From positions 2,353,501-2,417,500 of the forward strand of contig WPIO01000049.1 of the NCBI GenBank assembly GCA_009760855.2: 64,000 nt of DNA, in the 5' to 3' direction. Numbering within the stretch: position 1 is the stretch's first letter; each line of letters starts with the position of its first letter. The notes below the pieces were generated by a model, which was not told the origin of the DNA, ran no database searches, and saw only the letters and a program-made list of their open reading frames with translations. Position numbers and translations under genes: made by a program. The stretch is from Cristatella mucedo. Taxonomy: Eukaryota; Bryozoa; Phylactolaemata; Cristatellidae. This document shows, piece after piece, positions 22,860 to 35,800 of the stretch.

Positions 22860-24330
22860 CATTGAGCGGGTGCGTACGACGCCTGAGATGCGGCGGAGAT
22901 GGAGGCCCGTTTCCGAATCGAGCGTGCGAGTAGCAGGACTTGCTAGACGATTGGCGACCGCGTTTAAACTCTTCAAAACACGCCGGCTGCAGCCGATGCG
23001 ATCCAGCTATTGCCACCTGCCTGACCTGCCCTAGCAACGCTCAACCTGCCCTAGCAACACTCGACTCGCTACTAGCTTTACATTCAGCCAGCCAATCCAG
23101 TCGCTGCGTTCGGGCCGGTCGCCGTCAGGCGGTTTGCGGCTGCTGCACGCCCTTGACCCTAGCGGTCATTGCCGGTTCAATGTCGGCCACGTCAGGCGTC
23201 CGACTGGCCGGCGCTGCACCAGGATGTCAACAATGTCGACGACTAATTAATCGCCTTCTCGCGTTCGTGCGCGCGCCCCCCCCCCCTGCATTCTTCCTTC
23301 CCTGCGCGGAATTCGGACGCGTGTCAATACGCGACCGGTCGAACGCGCGTCGCCAGCGGCGGCGCTCGCACCGGCGGCGGCCGCCTCGAGGAGGTCCGAC
23401 GTCGGCCGGCTGCTGCGGCGACGCGCTGCGGCTGCTGCTTCGCGATCCCTTCCATTCTGCCTCGCGCCCTCCTTCGTGGTAGTTCATCGTCCTTCTCCTC
23501 ATACCCCGCCGCAGACGAGCTACTCCGCATCGTCTGCCGACCGCTACGACAGACTGAGAAGGCTCAAAAGCGAGACGGCGGCGGCGGCGGCGGCGGCATG
23601 AGCGCCGCAGCCGCCTCGCTCTCGGGGCTCGTCGCCGGCGACGTCGCAGCGGCAACGCGCCGTTGCCACTGCCTCGGCTCGCGACGGCCGGCCTTTGCGC
23701 GCCGTGCTTCGGCGCTCGCTCAAGCGTGCGAAGAAGCTTGCGGCGATGCGACCGCCGCTATTCTGAAGACGAGTCGAAAGAGCCGCCGGCGAGCGCCTCT
23801 TTCCGCAGCTCTGAGCTCTGAGCGAAAGCTCTGAGCTCTGAGCGAAAGCTCTGAGCTCTGAGCTCCGAAGCTCTGAGCGAAACCGGAAACGCGGCTCGCA
23901 GGCGCACGGACGCGTCCGCTTGGCCCGCACGCACACCATCCTGCCGCCGCCGGCGACCTTGACCGGGGACTCGGCACGTCGTCGTCGTCGTCATCGCGGA
24001 GCGCGATCCGATCCGACACGCAAACCCGCTATAGCGACGCGTCTGCTGCTGCGCTGACCCGACTCACTGTGACGAAGATGGCGGAATGGTGGAATAATAC
24101 TTCTCGTAGTCCACCGCCGCCGCTGTCAAGTCTCTCGGCGCGCCGATCGCCATCGCCCCAGCAGAACGAACATGCGGCGGCGGCGATGTCGCGGCGCGAG
24201 CGGCGGTGACTCGGCGGCGCGCGACCAGTGACTGCGATTGTGGCTACGGTTGCGGACGCGGCGCTGCTTGACCGGTTGGTTTACAGACGCATAGCGGAAC
24301 TTGTGGGCGGTCATATCGTTAATGCACGGC
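22860..24330. promoter_or_regulatory. CpG-rich island with AAGATGGCGG
   Basis: About 1.4 kb of dense CpG. At 24075-24084 is AAGATGGCGG, which resembles the YY1 site known at metazoan start regions and also begins a 43-codon frame (24078-24209, MAEWWNNTSRSPPPPLSSL). No exon could be linked to it. It lies 1.8 kb upstream of the channel exon 1 and could be a distal or alternative promoter. Confidence 0.35.
23808..23882. repeat. minisatellite of AGCTCTGAG words
   Basis: About 20-base units (AGCTCTGAGCTCTGAGCGAA) repeat roughly three and a half times, each containing the GAGCTC palindrome. Confidence 0.85.
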
Positions 24331-24544
24331 TCGACACGTATCCACGACTGCTGCTATCCGCGAGATCATACTACTCAAACGTCAGTAATTACCCTAAGCG
24401 TTGACCTTTCAAAAAGATTCTCGCGCGCACGAGTCTCATCCGTGCCTCCCTCTCGCCGAGGAAGGCCAAGGACGCTTGGTCGGCGGGAGCTAGCGATTAA
24501 CGGCACTCGGCTGACATTTTATTGTCCAGAAGCCAAATAACTTG

Positions 24545-25090
24545 AGTTCACAAAAAGCTTGAGTTATAAATACATAATATATATATATAAATAAATACAA
24601 ACATGTATATATATATGTGCTTATATATATGCCACCTAATTGGAATACAATTATATCCCGCGGACTAGCTAGTCCAAACGGAATTTAATAAGTTCCCATA
24701 GATACTAAAATAAGTCGTGTTAGATATGTTTAACAGTAAATCATTTAATCTGTAGCTTTTAATTTCTAAATCAATTTAATAGTGAATATATATAATATAT
24801 ATTTAAACGGTCCTAATGGATATATTGAATAAAATTTTGCATAAACCACTCGCGGATATCTTTTCGACATTGCCTGAGCATTATTGGTGACCTACAACGG
24901 CTACGCCGTACAGCAATGACTCTTCGTGCGGCTCGAATAGTGGACCGCCATTTAGCCCAACTTCCGGAGCACAAGTGCTTGTCCACAGCTTGGCTTTGGC
25001 ATTTACGGTGCACAAAGATGAATTGTCCACGTATCCGATGACGAGATGTTTGAATTCAGGAACCGTCGATAATAAATTTTGTAAGTCTTA
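24545..25090. other. AT-rich DNA with short TA tracts
   Basis: Several ATATAT tracts at 24570-24630 and about 24785-24805; no genes recognised. Confidence 0.45.
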
Positions 25091-25388
25091 CTGAGCTAGT
25101 TTTTTTCACGACACCAGCGGAGAGTGCGCATCGGGCTGCGCAGCGCTCTCCGCTGAGCCCCGATTGAGCGGCAGTCGAGCTGCTCGCGCCGCGCGCGAGG
25201 AAAAACGAGCGGAGCAGGTCAAAAGTTGCATCAGTTTCCTACAGCTTTCGGCGGCGGCGGCAAGGGGGCGGCAAGTGGGTGCTGGCGAAAGAGCCAATCC
25301 TCCCTCTAGCGCCGCCTACCCCCGTCGCGCGCGACTCGGAAAGGAGCGCGGACGGAGCGAGACGCGCGCGGCGAAACGATCGCTGCGC

Positions 25389-25429
25389 TGGCCGCGCGCT
25401 CACCGCAAACCCTGCGGTGAGCGCGGCCA
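25389..25429 (+). other. GC-rich hairpin, 17-bp stem
   Basis: TGGCCGCGCGCTCACCGCA pairs with the strand at 25413-25429 through a 5-base loop, with a two-base bulge on the left arm. Confidence 0.8.
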
Positions 25430-25551
25430 AACTAAACGGTGGCGCGGCTAAACAAACGGCGGCGTCGCGCAAAGCGAGGAAGGTTGAGGAGGTTGCACTG
25501 TTTGCCAGAACCGCTCGCGACAACTCGTGCGTCGTGGCCGCGCGTTGCGCT

Positions 25552-25615
<64 letters not shown>

Positions 25616-25680
25616 CGGCGGTGGCGGCGGCGGTGGCGGCGGCGGTGGCGGCGGCGGTGGCGGCGATGGTGATGGCGAAG
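25552..25680 (+). repeat. (CGG)n trinucleotide tract in 5' region
   Basis: About nineteen uninterrupted GCG/CGG units (25552-25608) are followed by GGCGGCGGCGGT units regularly interrupted by T up to about 25664. It lies 300-425 bases upstream of the ATG at 25977 on the coding strand. Confidence 0.95.
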
Positions 25681-25953
25681 GCGAAGGGTGCGAGCCGCGA
25701 TCAGGCGAGAGAGAGAGAGAGAAAGAGAGAGCGGCATACGCGTGAACAACCGGAATTCTTACGTCAGCATCCGCGGCGTTGTGCATACATCCGCTCATCG
25801 ATCGGCATCGAGCGGCTTTCGGTGAAAGAGAGAGAGAGAGAGAGAGAGCGCGCACCTCCTTTCGACATTGACGCCATTCAACGGAGGAGGAGGCACTGCC
25901 GTTCGACGTTGGCGGCAAGAGTCGGTCGGTGGCATCACGTCGTCGCCGAGTGA
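25666..25953 (+). other. upstream open reading frame, 95 codons
   Basis: An ATG at 25666 opens a frame (MVMAKAKGASRDQARERER) that ends at 25953, 23 bases before the channel ATG and in a different frame. It matters only if the mRNA starts upstream of 25666. Confidence 0.3.
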
Positions 25954-25976
25954 ATCTTCGCACCTTCGAGGAAGCG

Positions 25977-26260
25977 ATGCTGTCTAACAGGGGCGCAGCA
26001 ACCGGCGCGGGCTCGCGCAGCTTGCGCAGCTTGCGCCGGTACGTGGAGCGGACAGAGGAGCGGGAGAAGCTGCAAGACAAATTCGAGGTCGGCCTGATGG
26101 TCTTTCGCGTCATCCTCATCTGCTCGATGCTCGGCATCGCGCTGTACTACGTCATCAGCGACATCATCAAGTACTTTCAGCGGGACACCATTACGGCCGT
26201 GAGCGTAGACTTGCTGTCGAACGTCACCTTCCCGGCCGTCACCATATGCAACTACAACCG
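25977..26260 (+). CDS. DEG/ENaC exon 1: N-tail, TM1, FPAVTICN
   Basis: The ATG at 25977 is the first Met codon in frame; an upstream stop lies at 25869-25871. It encodes [12 protein letters not shown]1 (about residues 39-61, [20 protein letters not shown]) and [10 protein letters not shown], and ends in phase 2 at CG/GTGAGC. The residues before TM1 (KLQDKFEVG) lack the usual His-Gly pair. It is the counterpart of the minus-strand exon at 526-782. Confidence 0.93.
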
Positions 26261-29200
26261 GTGAGCTTGGCAAGCGCGCGCGAGTGCACTTCGGCGCGGC
26301 GCGGCGCGGGCGGGACGCCTCGAGCCGCAAGCGCCGAGCCCCTGCGGCGGCGGCGGCGCCACGAGCGAACGACAACGCCGCTTGCTTGCTTGCTTCGGAG
26401 GCTGCCGTGCAGCAGTCAAAGGAGCGAGTAGCCACATCGGGAAAAATTCGGCAACAAAAGCACGCGTGCGCGCACCTGACGACGATTGGGTTGCTAACCC
26501 TTTTCGATTCTTTTAGAATTTATTTTCGAATTTATTTTTGATTCGGTCAGCCTTTTCCTTATCACTCGGTGGCCACGTCACTTATCGCGCAGCCTTACAG
26601 TCGTCACGTAGTCGTAGGGTCGCATATCTTGACGTGAAGACGCGTCAGGAACTTCGATTTCAGTTAGCGGGCGTCGGGCCGTGCGTTGATTGGCTGGCTG
26701 GGCGAACATGGCCGCCAGATAGAGGAGCTGGTCGATAATGACGCTACCTCCGATCCGATCCGATGAGTGGGGCTAGCTGTGCGAACATGGCTGCCAGATA
26801 AAGGAGCTGGTCGCGAGAATGCGCGAGAGATTCACGTGGCCTCCGCTGCCTCCGATCCATCCCGCCGACGATGCGTACGGATCGTGGCGAAAGATTCTAA
26901 CTAGACGGACGCTCCTAATCAGCGAGGCTACGCCGGCACTCGCAGCGCGCGCTAAGAGTCTTGACAGTTTGCAATTGCTCCTAAGGCAGGAGCGACGGAT
27001 TCTCGCCATCTTGCGGCTGCAGCTCTTGAGATAGCTACAGCGCGGACGGAAGGAGAGGCTTGCCACCGAGCGGTGCGCGGCCACCGCTCGGCGGCAACCC
27101 GCTGCGGTCGCAACTGTCCGACCAACGGCGCGAGTCCTACTGTAACCAACCGCCTTATCTTCTTCGTCTCGCCCGTTCGATATGCCATCGATCACTATTG
27201 CGTCGCCAGGTGGCGTAATCGTCACTGCGCTTCAATGAGCGTATCGGAATGCTCTATTCGGAACGCTCGGGCCAGTGCGCGGCGCGTACGCTTTTTACGC
27301 GAAGGCGACGGAGCGGCAGGCTGCGGGTCTCGCGTACAAGTACTCTGTGTCAATCCACCGGCTAGAAACGTTGGCACGACGGAGCCGCTAATGCCGCTGC
27401 CGCTGGTCGCATCTTGCACCTGCTGTGTCGTCGTCCCTAGCGCTCGTTGGTGAATGCACCGCAGATGCTCTGCGCTCGCCCTAAATTGTACCGGTTGCCG
27501 GTTTCGTTTCCTAAATTGTACCCGTTTCCCTTCGGCTGAGCAGCTCGTGGAGCGGCTCGTGCCCTCCTGTGCTGCTGCGCGGCATCATCGGCTCCAGGAA
27601 CATCGGAACTATTCAAGTGTTTCGGATGCTGCGGCTGCTTGCGGTCACGTGTGAGAGCACCTCCTCCGGCTGCTTGCGGTCACGTGTGAGAGCACCTCCT
27701 CCGGCTGCTTGCGGTCACGTGTGAGAACACCTCCTCCGGCTGCTTGCGGTCACGTGTGAGAGCACCTCCTCCTGCGCTTCCAGGCAGATTGGTCACCGCA
27801 AAGTGCTTTTAGAACGTTTACGCCTTCTGGCTATATTTAATGGCAATAATAATAATAGTGATAACGATACATTTGAAATAGCAACCTTCTCAACCAAGCA
27901 ATCAACCTTCAAAAAGCAATCAAGGTTCTCAACCTTCCTAATGTCTAGACCCTTTGATGCAGCTCCTCAGGTTGTGGTGACCCGCAACCATAACATTATT
28001 GTGTGCAAAATGTGAAAATGCGTGTTTTCCAATGGTCTTAGGCGACCGCTGTGAAAGGGTCGTTGACCCCCAAAAGGATGGCGAGTCACAGGTTGAGAAC
28101 CGCTGTGCTTACGGCCTAAGAGAGCTCAGTCTCTTTCTAGGAGCTTTACAATTGCTGCAAAGGAAGCACGATCGAATGGTTAGTGATAGCATGCTCAACG
28201 ACAACAAGCACAATATGGTTAGGGGCAACATGCGTGGGGTCAGCATGCAAGCGTGGTTAGTGGCAGCATGCACAGTTTCAGTATGCGTACGCACGTAATG
28301 GACTTCTTCGCGTAAGAACGAGCGTTTCTCTCGATGGCTGCCACCGCCGGAATTAGGTCAAGCGTCGTGAGATCGCCGCTTGAACCTCGCTAAGCCGATC
28401 GCGCCATCAAAAGCGGGGCACTCGCCTTTGCGCGACTGCGAAATGTCGCCTACCGGCCTGGACGAGCCCTGGACGAGCGCTTCGGGCTCCGGATGTACAC
28501 CCTGTGCGAGTGCGCGCCGAGCGCGGGCCACTGTACGCAGAACTGCGGGTCTGAGTCGGCGCCAGCGGTCGCAAAACTACGCTAGCGACAAGCGCACAAC
28601 GACGGCCGGAGGCCGCCTCGGGAGCCCGCGACGAAGACAACAATTAAACGACTACACACTTCTTCTCGAGGAGCTGCCTCGCTGTATGGTTCGCCGATGA
28701 AACTTGAGCTAGTATAAACGACTTAGCATCTGCACGTAGTCTCGGCGTTCTTTTCGTAAATGGACTCTATTCTTACGATCGCTGGCCAGCAAACGATGCG
28801 GCACACACGCACTCAATCGCGTCGCGCGTCGTCAGCGAGAGGCAGCCGGACCGGCTCGCGCGCGCGTGCGCAAGCGGATGCTTCGCCGCAGCGGCGACGG
28901 CGGGGCTCTCGCGCGCGCGCTCGTTTCCAGATGGAAAAGGTCGCTTCTATCGATCGAAGATCAGTCGAATCTGCAGCAGCAAATGCAGGCCGAGCAGGAG
29001 ATGAACACGGCACCCTTCGACTACTACGCCGGTACGCTCGCTCGCTCGGCCCGAACTTGGCTCTCGCGACGTCCGTGACGCTTCGCTCCGTCAGCGACGC
29101 GTCGAACGTTGTGCGCACTCTCAGCCGTTCGTCGCCCAGGCGCCGCTGGCGCAAAGGCGGCGCGGCGCAGTGCGCGCGCGCGCTGCGCCGCCTCGCGGAC

Positions 29201-29711
29201 TTCGCACTCTCGGCGGTCGGAAGCCTCGCGGCGGCTGCAGCAGCCGCCGCGGAGGCGGCTGCAGCTTTTGCCACCGCGGCCGATGGCGACGCGCGCCGAG
29301 TTTCAACGCAGCAGCGCAGCCGCGCATCGTGACGTCGCCTTCGACCCGTCGGCTGAGGCGCCTGCCCGCGGAGCGTGCGTTGGCCCGCCGCGACGTCTGC
29401 TGCCGAATTTGGCGCAATGTCGCCTGGCTAGCGCGCTCCGTGCAACTGGTCTGAGCGACTATTCTCACCACATACGCACACACGCACACGCACACACACA
29501 CGCACGCACACACACACACACACTCTCGCTCACTCTCTCTCTCTCATTCTCTCTCTCTCTCTCTCTCTCATTCTCTCTCTCTCTCTCTCACTCTCTCTCT
29601 TTCATTCTCTCACTCTCTCTCTCTCTCTCTCACTCTCTCTCTCTCATTCTCTCTCTATCTCTCTCTCTCACTCTCTCTCTCTCATTCTCTCACTCTCTCT
29701 CTCTCATTCTC

Positions 29712-29770
<59 letters not shown>

Positions 29771-29807
29771 CTCTCTCTCTCTCTCATTCTCTCTCTCTCT
29801 CTCTCTT

Positions 29808-29854
<47 letters not shown>

Positions 29855-32800
29855 CTCTCTTTCATCCCGTGCGCGCGACGTCAGCGCCGCCAGAACGCGG
29901 CCGCCGCTCTACGGCGTCTCCGTCTCTGACGGCGGCGGTCGCGAGGCAAAAGAGCCGCGCGGCCTTATTATCAGCGATCGACGCGGGCGGTGCGAGAGTC
30001 GCCGCCGCCGCGACGACGACTGAGCGAGCGCGCATCGCGGACCAATCAGCGGTGCCTCCGCCGGCGCTTCCGGCCGCGGATTGAGGTTGCGGTCGCAACT
30101 ACTGCGAACGCAAGCCTGCGACCGTTGCCATTCGCGGCGCCGAACGCTAAAAACTACTCTGCGGCACATGCAAAGCGCTTGGATAGGAAATGCGTTCTCG
30201 CAGAGTGCTGCACACATTAATTATATCTCATTTAACTATCGGCATTCGCGCGCTAGCTCTGGCCTCCTCGGCACCATCGGCTGACGTCGCCGCCATTACG
30301 GCTGCTACCGCCGCCCGCCGGACGGCCTCTGTCGAGCTCGAGCGCACCGCGCGAGATCTCGCGAGAACGCGCGCCCGATCGCCCGCCTTCGCTTTATCCT
30401 GTGCGAGCCAGAATACGATATGTTCACGACGGAAATGTACGCGAACGACTCGTCCGCTTCGTCGGGGACGAGTTCGACAACGGCGTCTATTACGACGACG
30501 ACAGCCCACAGCAGTACGAACGCGTCGTCTGCTTCCGGTTTCAACCTGTACAACTTCACTCGTTACGGTGGGTGGAAATTGACGGACGGGACTGCCATCA
30601 ATTCGTCTGTGTCGGTCAACGGCACGCTACTTTCGTGCACGTTCCGCGGCGTCGATTGCGATACGAACGTAAGTCCTCCGCGAGGCGGCGCTGCTGCACC
30701 GACGCTGGCCGCCGCGGCTCGACTGCTGACGAGCGAGAGCGTCTCTCCACGCTCGCACCGGGGCCTAAGCCTCCGCCGCTCGCTTAGCACCTACGAGCGT
30801 CCGCATTCTGCCCGTCCACTGCGCGGGCCTCTCAGCGAGCGAACATTGCCGCCGTTCGGTCGAACTGCTCCGCCTCTGAGCCGGCGCGACGTGCACGCGG
30901 GTTTCCGAGTCCGCGACGGACCCAAAGAGAGCGCGCCGAAATGCATTAGGGGAGCGAAATATATTCTGCGAAGCTTCCGTCCTCCCCATGTCATACACTG
31001 TTTTGGCCCTCAATCGCTGAGAAAAACGTGAAGCTAGAAAGCACTGGCTTATTTCCGGTAACTAAAGCGACGATGGCCATCACGCAGCAAGATGGCGCAC
31101 TTGTGTCACGTGGCAAGATGGCGAACTTCCATCTAGCGTGAAGGTGGCGCAGCGTTAGTATGTATGTATGCATCTCCAACTGTTGCTCCACAGAGCCACA
31201 AAAACTGTGTATGTGTTACGCAGAGGATTTTTCTATAGTGCACTCGCAGCTTATACGGATTTCGGTCCGTATTCGGCAGCCAATACACTTCATCTTACGC
31301 AACAAAGAGAAAGTGGGAGGCGTAGTAGCAGAGTCAAGAGAGCAGTTGAGGTAGTGAGTAACATGCTTTAGCAGCTCAGGACGGCTGGAAAGGATGTGCA
31401 ATAGTCGGCAGCAGGAGAGCAGTTGTGTCGTTGCGTGAGAATTCCGGATGTGAGCTCCGCAGTCCAGCGGACCAGTGGAGAACAAGCTTCTGACGCCAAC
31501 GATCTCTAAGCGGAGCAATCGAGCAATCGAACTTATTGTCCGTAGAGGACCTGCATGCACCAGGAGGCTGAAACGGGTGTCGCAGCAGTTCAGCTAGGTG
31601 TGAAGGAGCTCAGCCGTAGTGGCCCTTGTGAGTCGGCGGAAGAACTTTGCTCTGTCCTCCGTGACGAAATTGCTATGAAACAGCGGAGCGGAGTTCGAGT
31701 GTGCAGTGACGAGCTGCTCGTTGTAGAGGTGCAGATAATATCAGTCCCTGCACGAAATGCGGCGTCTGCGTCGTCGGCTGCGTGGCGTCGGGACGTACTT
31801 TACCGCTCGCTGGCCGGCCCTTGAGGTGATCGTTCCAACAGCACTCGGTCGCCGGCCTTTTTTTGTGCGAAATATATTGTCCGGTGCCGCTAAGCTGCAA
31901 GCTCTTACGCAAATGGGGCTAATACGGAACTGACGTTTTCAGCGCTGACCAGTACCAATGAACGCCAGATCTCACACCCACCACGTTGCCTTGCCGCGTG
32001 AAAGCTGCTTGGATATATCGTTCGCGCGTGCAGACTATTCTAGAATGAGAAAGCAATCATGTTTCCGAGCCTCAGAAACGAGTACAATCGCCATACGCTT
32101 GGCTCTGTTCAACTGCGGCTATATCTGTCTCTCGAGACCGTCTGGCTACGCACGGGAGCGGGATTCCTCGACGACGGACTGTTGACATCAGCTTAATTAA
32201 TTCTCAAATTAGAAAATATTAAGTGACAACGAAAAGTCAGAGGTTAGGAAGCGTGCGGTTTTGAGTGTTTCATTTTAAATGCATCACTAAATGAACGCTC
32301 GCGGCTGCATTCAACATTCTGGTCTGACTAGCGGAGGCCTCCGTTTTACGGTCTCCGACCTAAACAACACTGGTCCCCTGTCGGTGAGTAAGAGAACGTG
32401 ACGCAAATGCTTCCTTTAGAGTTCTTTGCATTTGAATACAGCAATCACGCATTTAATTATCTCAGGCTTTGATTAGGCACGTGATTTCGCGTTTAGCGAA
32501 CACATTTACTGCGTTTGCTTTTCTGAGAAAGCGACTTTCAATCAAATTAGCCGCATGGTAGCGTGATACCAATTTAAAAAGCGCGACTGCTTGCAAACCC
32601 CTTGAGTAGCGTAGCGATACTGATAATAATAATATCGCTGTGTTTTTATAGTGCTCTCAGATAACTTAATCTTTTGTTTATGTACTTTAAATATGTAAAT
32701 AATAATACATAGTAACAATTATACATTGATATAGAGGATGCTTACGTATTACTTGTAACAGGTGCAGTGTCAACCTAAATACTATGGCAAGTGGTAGCTC

Positions 32801-35800
32801 ACACAGTTTCAGCATGTATGAGCACACCAAGGACAAATAACAAGGACCAAGTGAATGCTCTAAAGAACGCGCGAGTTTTAGCTCCTTTTTAAATGGTCGT
32901 CAAGTCGCTGGATGTCGCGACGTCAGTCGGGAGTGAGTTCCAGCCTTTAGGAGCTAAAGGCAAGGTCTCTATTGTATTTGAGGAACTGCTAAACGTATTG
33001 AGCGAGAAGAGCGGATGATGTGAGAAGTTTTCATCCCGTCCATATCGGATTGTCGGCAATTCATGCTGTAAGGAAGGCGAAAGTGGTTGACGTGCAAGAA
33101 TGCCGAGAAAGATCCAAGCATGAGTACCGGAAGTGATGTCATCAGCATAGGAATGAAAGCCAAGATTGTGCTTGGCGATGATGTCTGCAAGAGGAAGAGA
33201 ATACACTGTGAAAAGAGGTGAATCAAGCCCAGTGCAGGCCCGCTGACGTCACTGCTCCAGTATCTCCCACTGAGATAGAACCTGAACCCTTGTAGTGCAG
33301 CGCAGTGCCAGTGATTCCACCGCAAGATTTGAGGCGCTTAAGAAAGACTAGGTGATGATCAGTATCACACGCTGCCTGAAAGATCAAGCAAACCTAACGC
33401 GGAGAGTGTGCATTTATGAGAAGGCCATTATACACCCGTAGCAATGCTGACATAGTTTCGTAATTAGCTCTAAAACATGATAGAACCTACCTGCTAGATT
33501 TCAAATTTTCATGTCCGAGCTTAGCTGGTCGGCCACTAGTCGTTTCTGCCTTTGATAGGAACGGCACTGTGGAGCCATAGCGGAAGTTGCTTAATTTCTC
33601 CTGGTCTAGTATTGCCTTTTCAAAGCCTGACGGCAACCATTAGAGAGTTGTAGGGACAAGAAATGAGGTCAAGGACACTTGTTCACTCCGGTTGGTGAAC
33701 TGTAATGGCTCACTAGGTAAGGCGGTTGCTTTTCACGACCTCGGTCCCGTGGTCGAGGGTTCTAATCCTGCGGTGGGCGATCCTTTATCGCCACTGCAAG
33801 CGGTGGTGATAGCCGTAAAGGTTCTTCTGTCGCTATACAAAAAAAGCTGTTAAGTCAGTTAGTATTTTTTTTATTATTGGCGGCAACTGCTGCAGATCTG
33901 TGCATTGCCAATTAGGAATGTCTAAATATGGCCCACGGGGCTATTATTTGAGACTGGGAGACGAACTTCCAAGATGAGGTAGCTATTCAGTAGCCCAAAT
34001 TCAGATACAGAGGCACTGCATGGAATTGAGGTATTTGAGCCCTAAGAAAATCCTACTGAGGACGTGGAGTTTAGTAGAGATGTTGTTACCTTCAGGACGG
34101 CCTCAATGAAATTGTCTATCTTTCTGATAAAGACGATGGATAACGGATCATCAAGCAAGATCGTCGCATAGACATTGCTAGATAAAGTGTTCTTTTGGGA
34201 CTGGTTGAGGAGACGGTTGATTGTCCACATCAGCATTTTTGTCAAAGTGTTCATCTGTGTTTCAAAAATGTTGGCCAAGAAGCCAGACTTCGCCTTTGCG
34301 ATGAGATTTTGGTACGCTCTACAGCACTCCTCCTTTGCCTGCCAGTGGACAGTTAGTCCTTGCCTTGTGTGTCTACTTTCTCTAGCTCACGCATTTTCGA
34401 CCTAGCGAGCTGAGTGCCTGCAGTGGACTAAAGCCAATCTGGCGATCAAGCACGGTGCCCTCGGTCGGGTGTGTACGCTCCTCAAGAACTGCTGCTAGCG
34501 TCGCTTGGCAGCATTCTGCCAGTGAGGTCAGGTCGGATCACCAATTGTAGCAGTGGGCGACGAGGCAAGTGATGTCGCGAGAAAATGCGAGAATGGTGAA
34601 AGCGCTCTGATGGCTCCGCTAACACTCAGGTCAGTTAGAATAGTGCTGGGGCGCTCGGAGAGCACCGCCGTCCGATAGAGAGGTGCAGCGGAAGCTTGGT
34701 TCTGGGAAGCATCCGAGAACGTTCATTGGTCCGACGTGGGTTTTACCGCTGTACGTCAGCCGACCACCCGGTAACCTTCGCAGCCGGTAGATCAAGAAGT
34801 TCACCCGTTTCTTTCCCCTCGATGGTTCCGCCGAGCCTAGCGGCTGTTCTATTTGAAACGTGTGCATGCATAATTGCAGGCGTGCCTCGTTTCCTAGCGG
34901 TTCGGGGTGTGCGCCTGGTGATAGATTAATGCCCCGTGGCTGAGTTGGCAGCAAAAACACAGTGAACTACCGTGCATAGCGACCCAACGACAGAGACGAA
35001 CCGGGAAGAGTTCAAGTTCAAGGAATTTAATGAGTCCAATAAAGAGTCAGTACAGGCGGTGGCAGCGGCTCGCCGCGGCGGCGCCAGAGCGTCGGCATGG
35101 ACTCGGCTCCAGGAGCCGAGCAAGCTCGATCGACCAATTGCTCTTGTTTCCGCCTTTAAAGCTCCTGAGCGTCTAGGCCTCTCTTTACCTAACAGCTGCC
35201 TCGAACGTCACCTGGTTTCTAGCGCTCTCGTGCCATACAAAGAGAGAAGCGCAAGGTCATTCATTATTTAATCCGTCGGAGACCGGTTTGCCTTGACCCC
35301 ATTCTGGCCTCGTAGAATAAATCGAACCGACAGCACTCGTTTTCCACAACCTAAATACTAGCTCCGCGCCCAGCGAGACGTCTGCAAATTTTTCAGAGAG
35401 CGTATCTGGACCGTTTGCGCGCGTGGTCGCAGACTGCCTGTGTAGCCCTGATGTCACACGAACCGTGCTCGACGACCGACGCCACCGCAGTAATCGCTCA
35501 GCCGCACAACATGTCGGGCGATCAAGATGGTGGCCGTTCAAGCGGCATTTTAGCTCGCCTGTCTGCCTCCTTAGACTAGAGGCACACGGGCGGCCAGCCA
35601 CGCTGACTCCGGCTGCCCCTGGTTGTGAGGCGCCGCACATTCCGCTTGGACGGCTCGTAGCTCTAGACGTCGTCAGTCGAGAGCGTTTAATGAATAATTT
35701 AAGAAGCACTCCAACAGGGTCACTCGGAGCTGAAAAAACAAGGAGGAGACGCGAAGTAGCCACTCGCAGCGTCGTCTTAGTTTCGATATCGGCAAATGAG

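Larger units (their letters stand above)
25100..25976 (+). promoter_or_regulatory. CpG island and 5' leader of DEG/ENaC gene
   Basis: Dense CpG directly upstream of the channel start codon. It holds a GC-rich hairpin (25389-25429), a (CGG)n tract (25552-25664), GA tracts (25707-25731, 25828-25849) and an upstream open frame. No TATA box is obvious, as is usual for island promoters. The transcription start is unknown. Confidence 0.5.
26261..28930 (+). other. intron 1 (CpG-rich part, minisatellite, LINE scrap)
   Basis: 2.7 kb, GTGAGC to TTTCCAG. Its first half is CpG-rich. It carries the 35-bp minisatellite at 27633-27772 and a minus-strand LINE A scrap at 28104-28305. No further exon is supported. 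Confidence 0.8.

Noticed and set aside
23227-23655. Arg-rich frames on both strands of the CpG island
   Set aside because: Overlapping Arg/Ala/Pro frames on both strands are expected of CG-rich DNA; no motif is present.
25279-25953. 224-codon frame with a polyalanine run
   Set aside because: It comes from the (CGG)n tract and has no ATG before 25666 that fits the gene; only the short ATG-initiated part is kept as a possible uORF.
27633-27772. Regular 35-bp repeats resembling a CRISPR array
   Set aside because: Units are directly adjacent without unique spacers, in a eukaryotic intron; it is a minisatellite.
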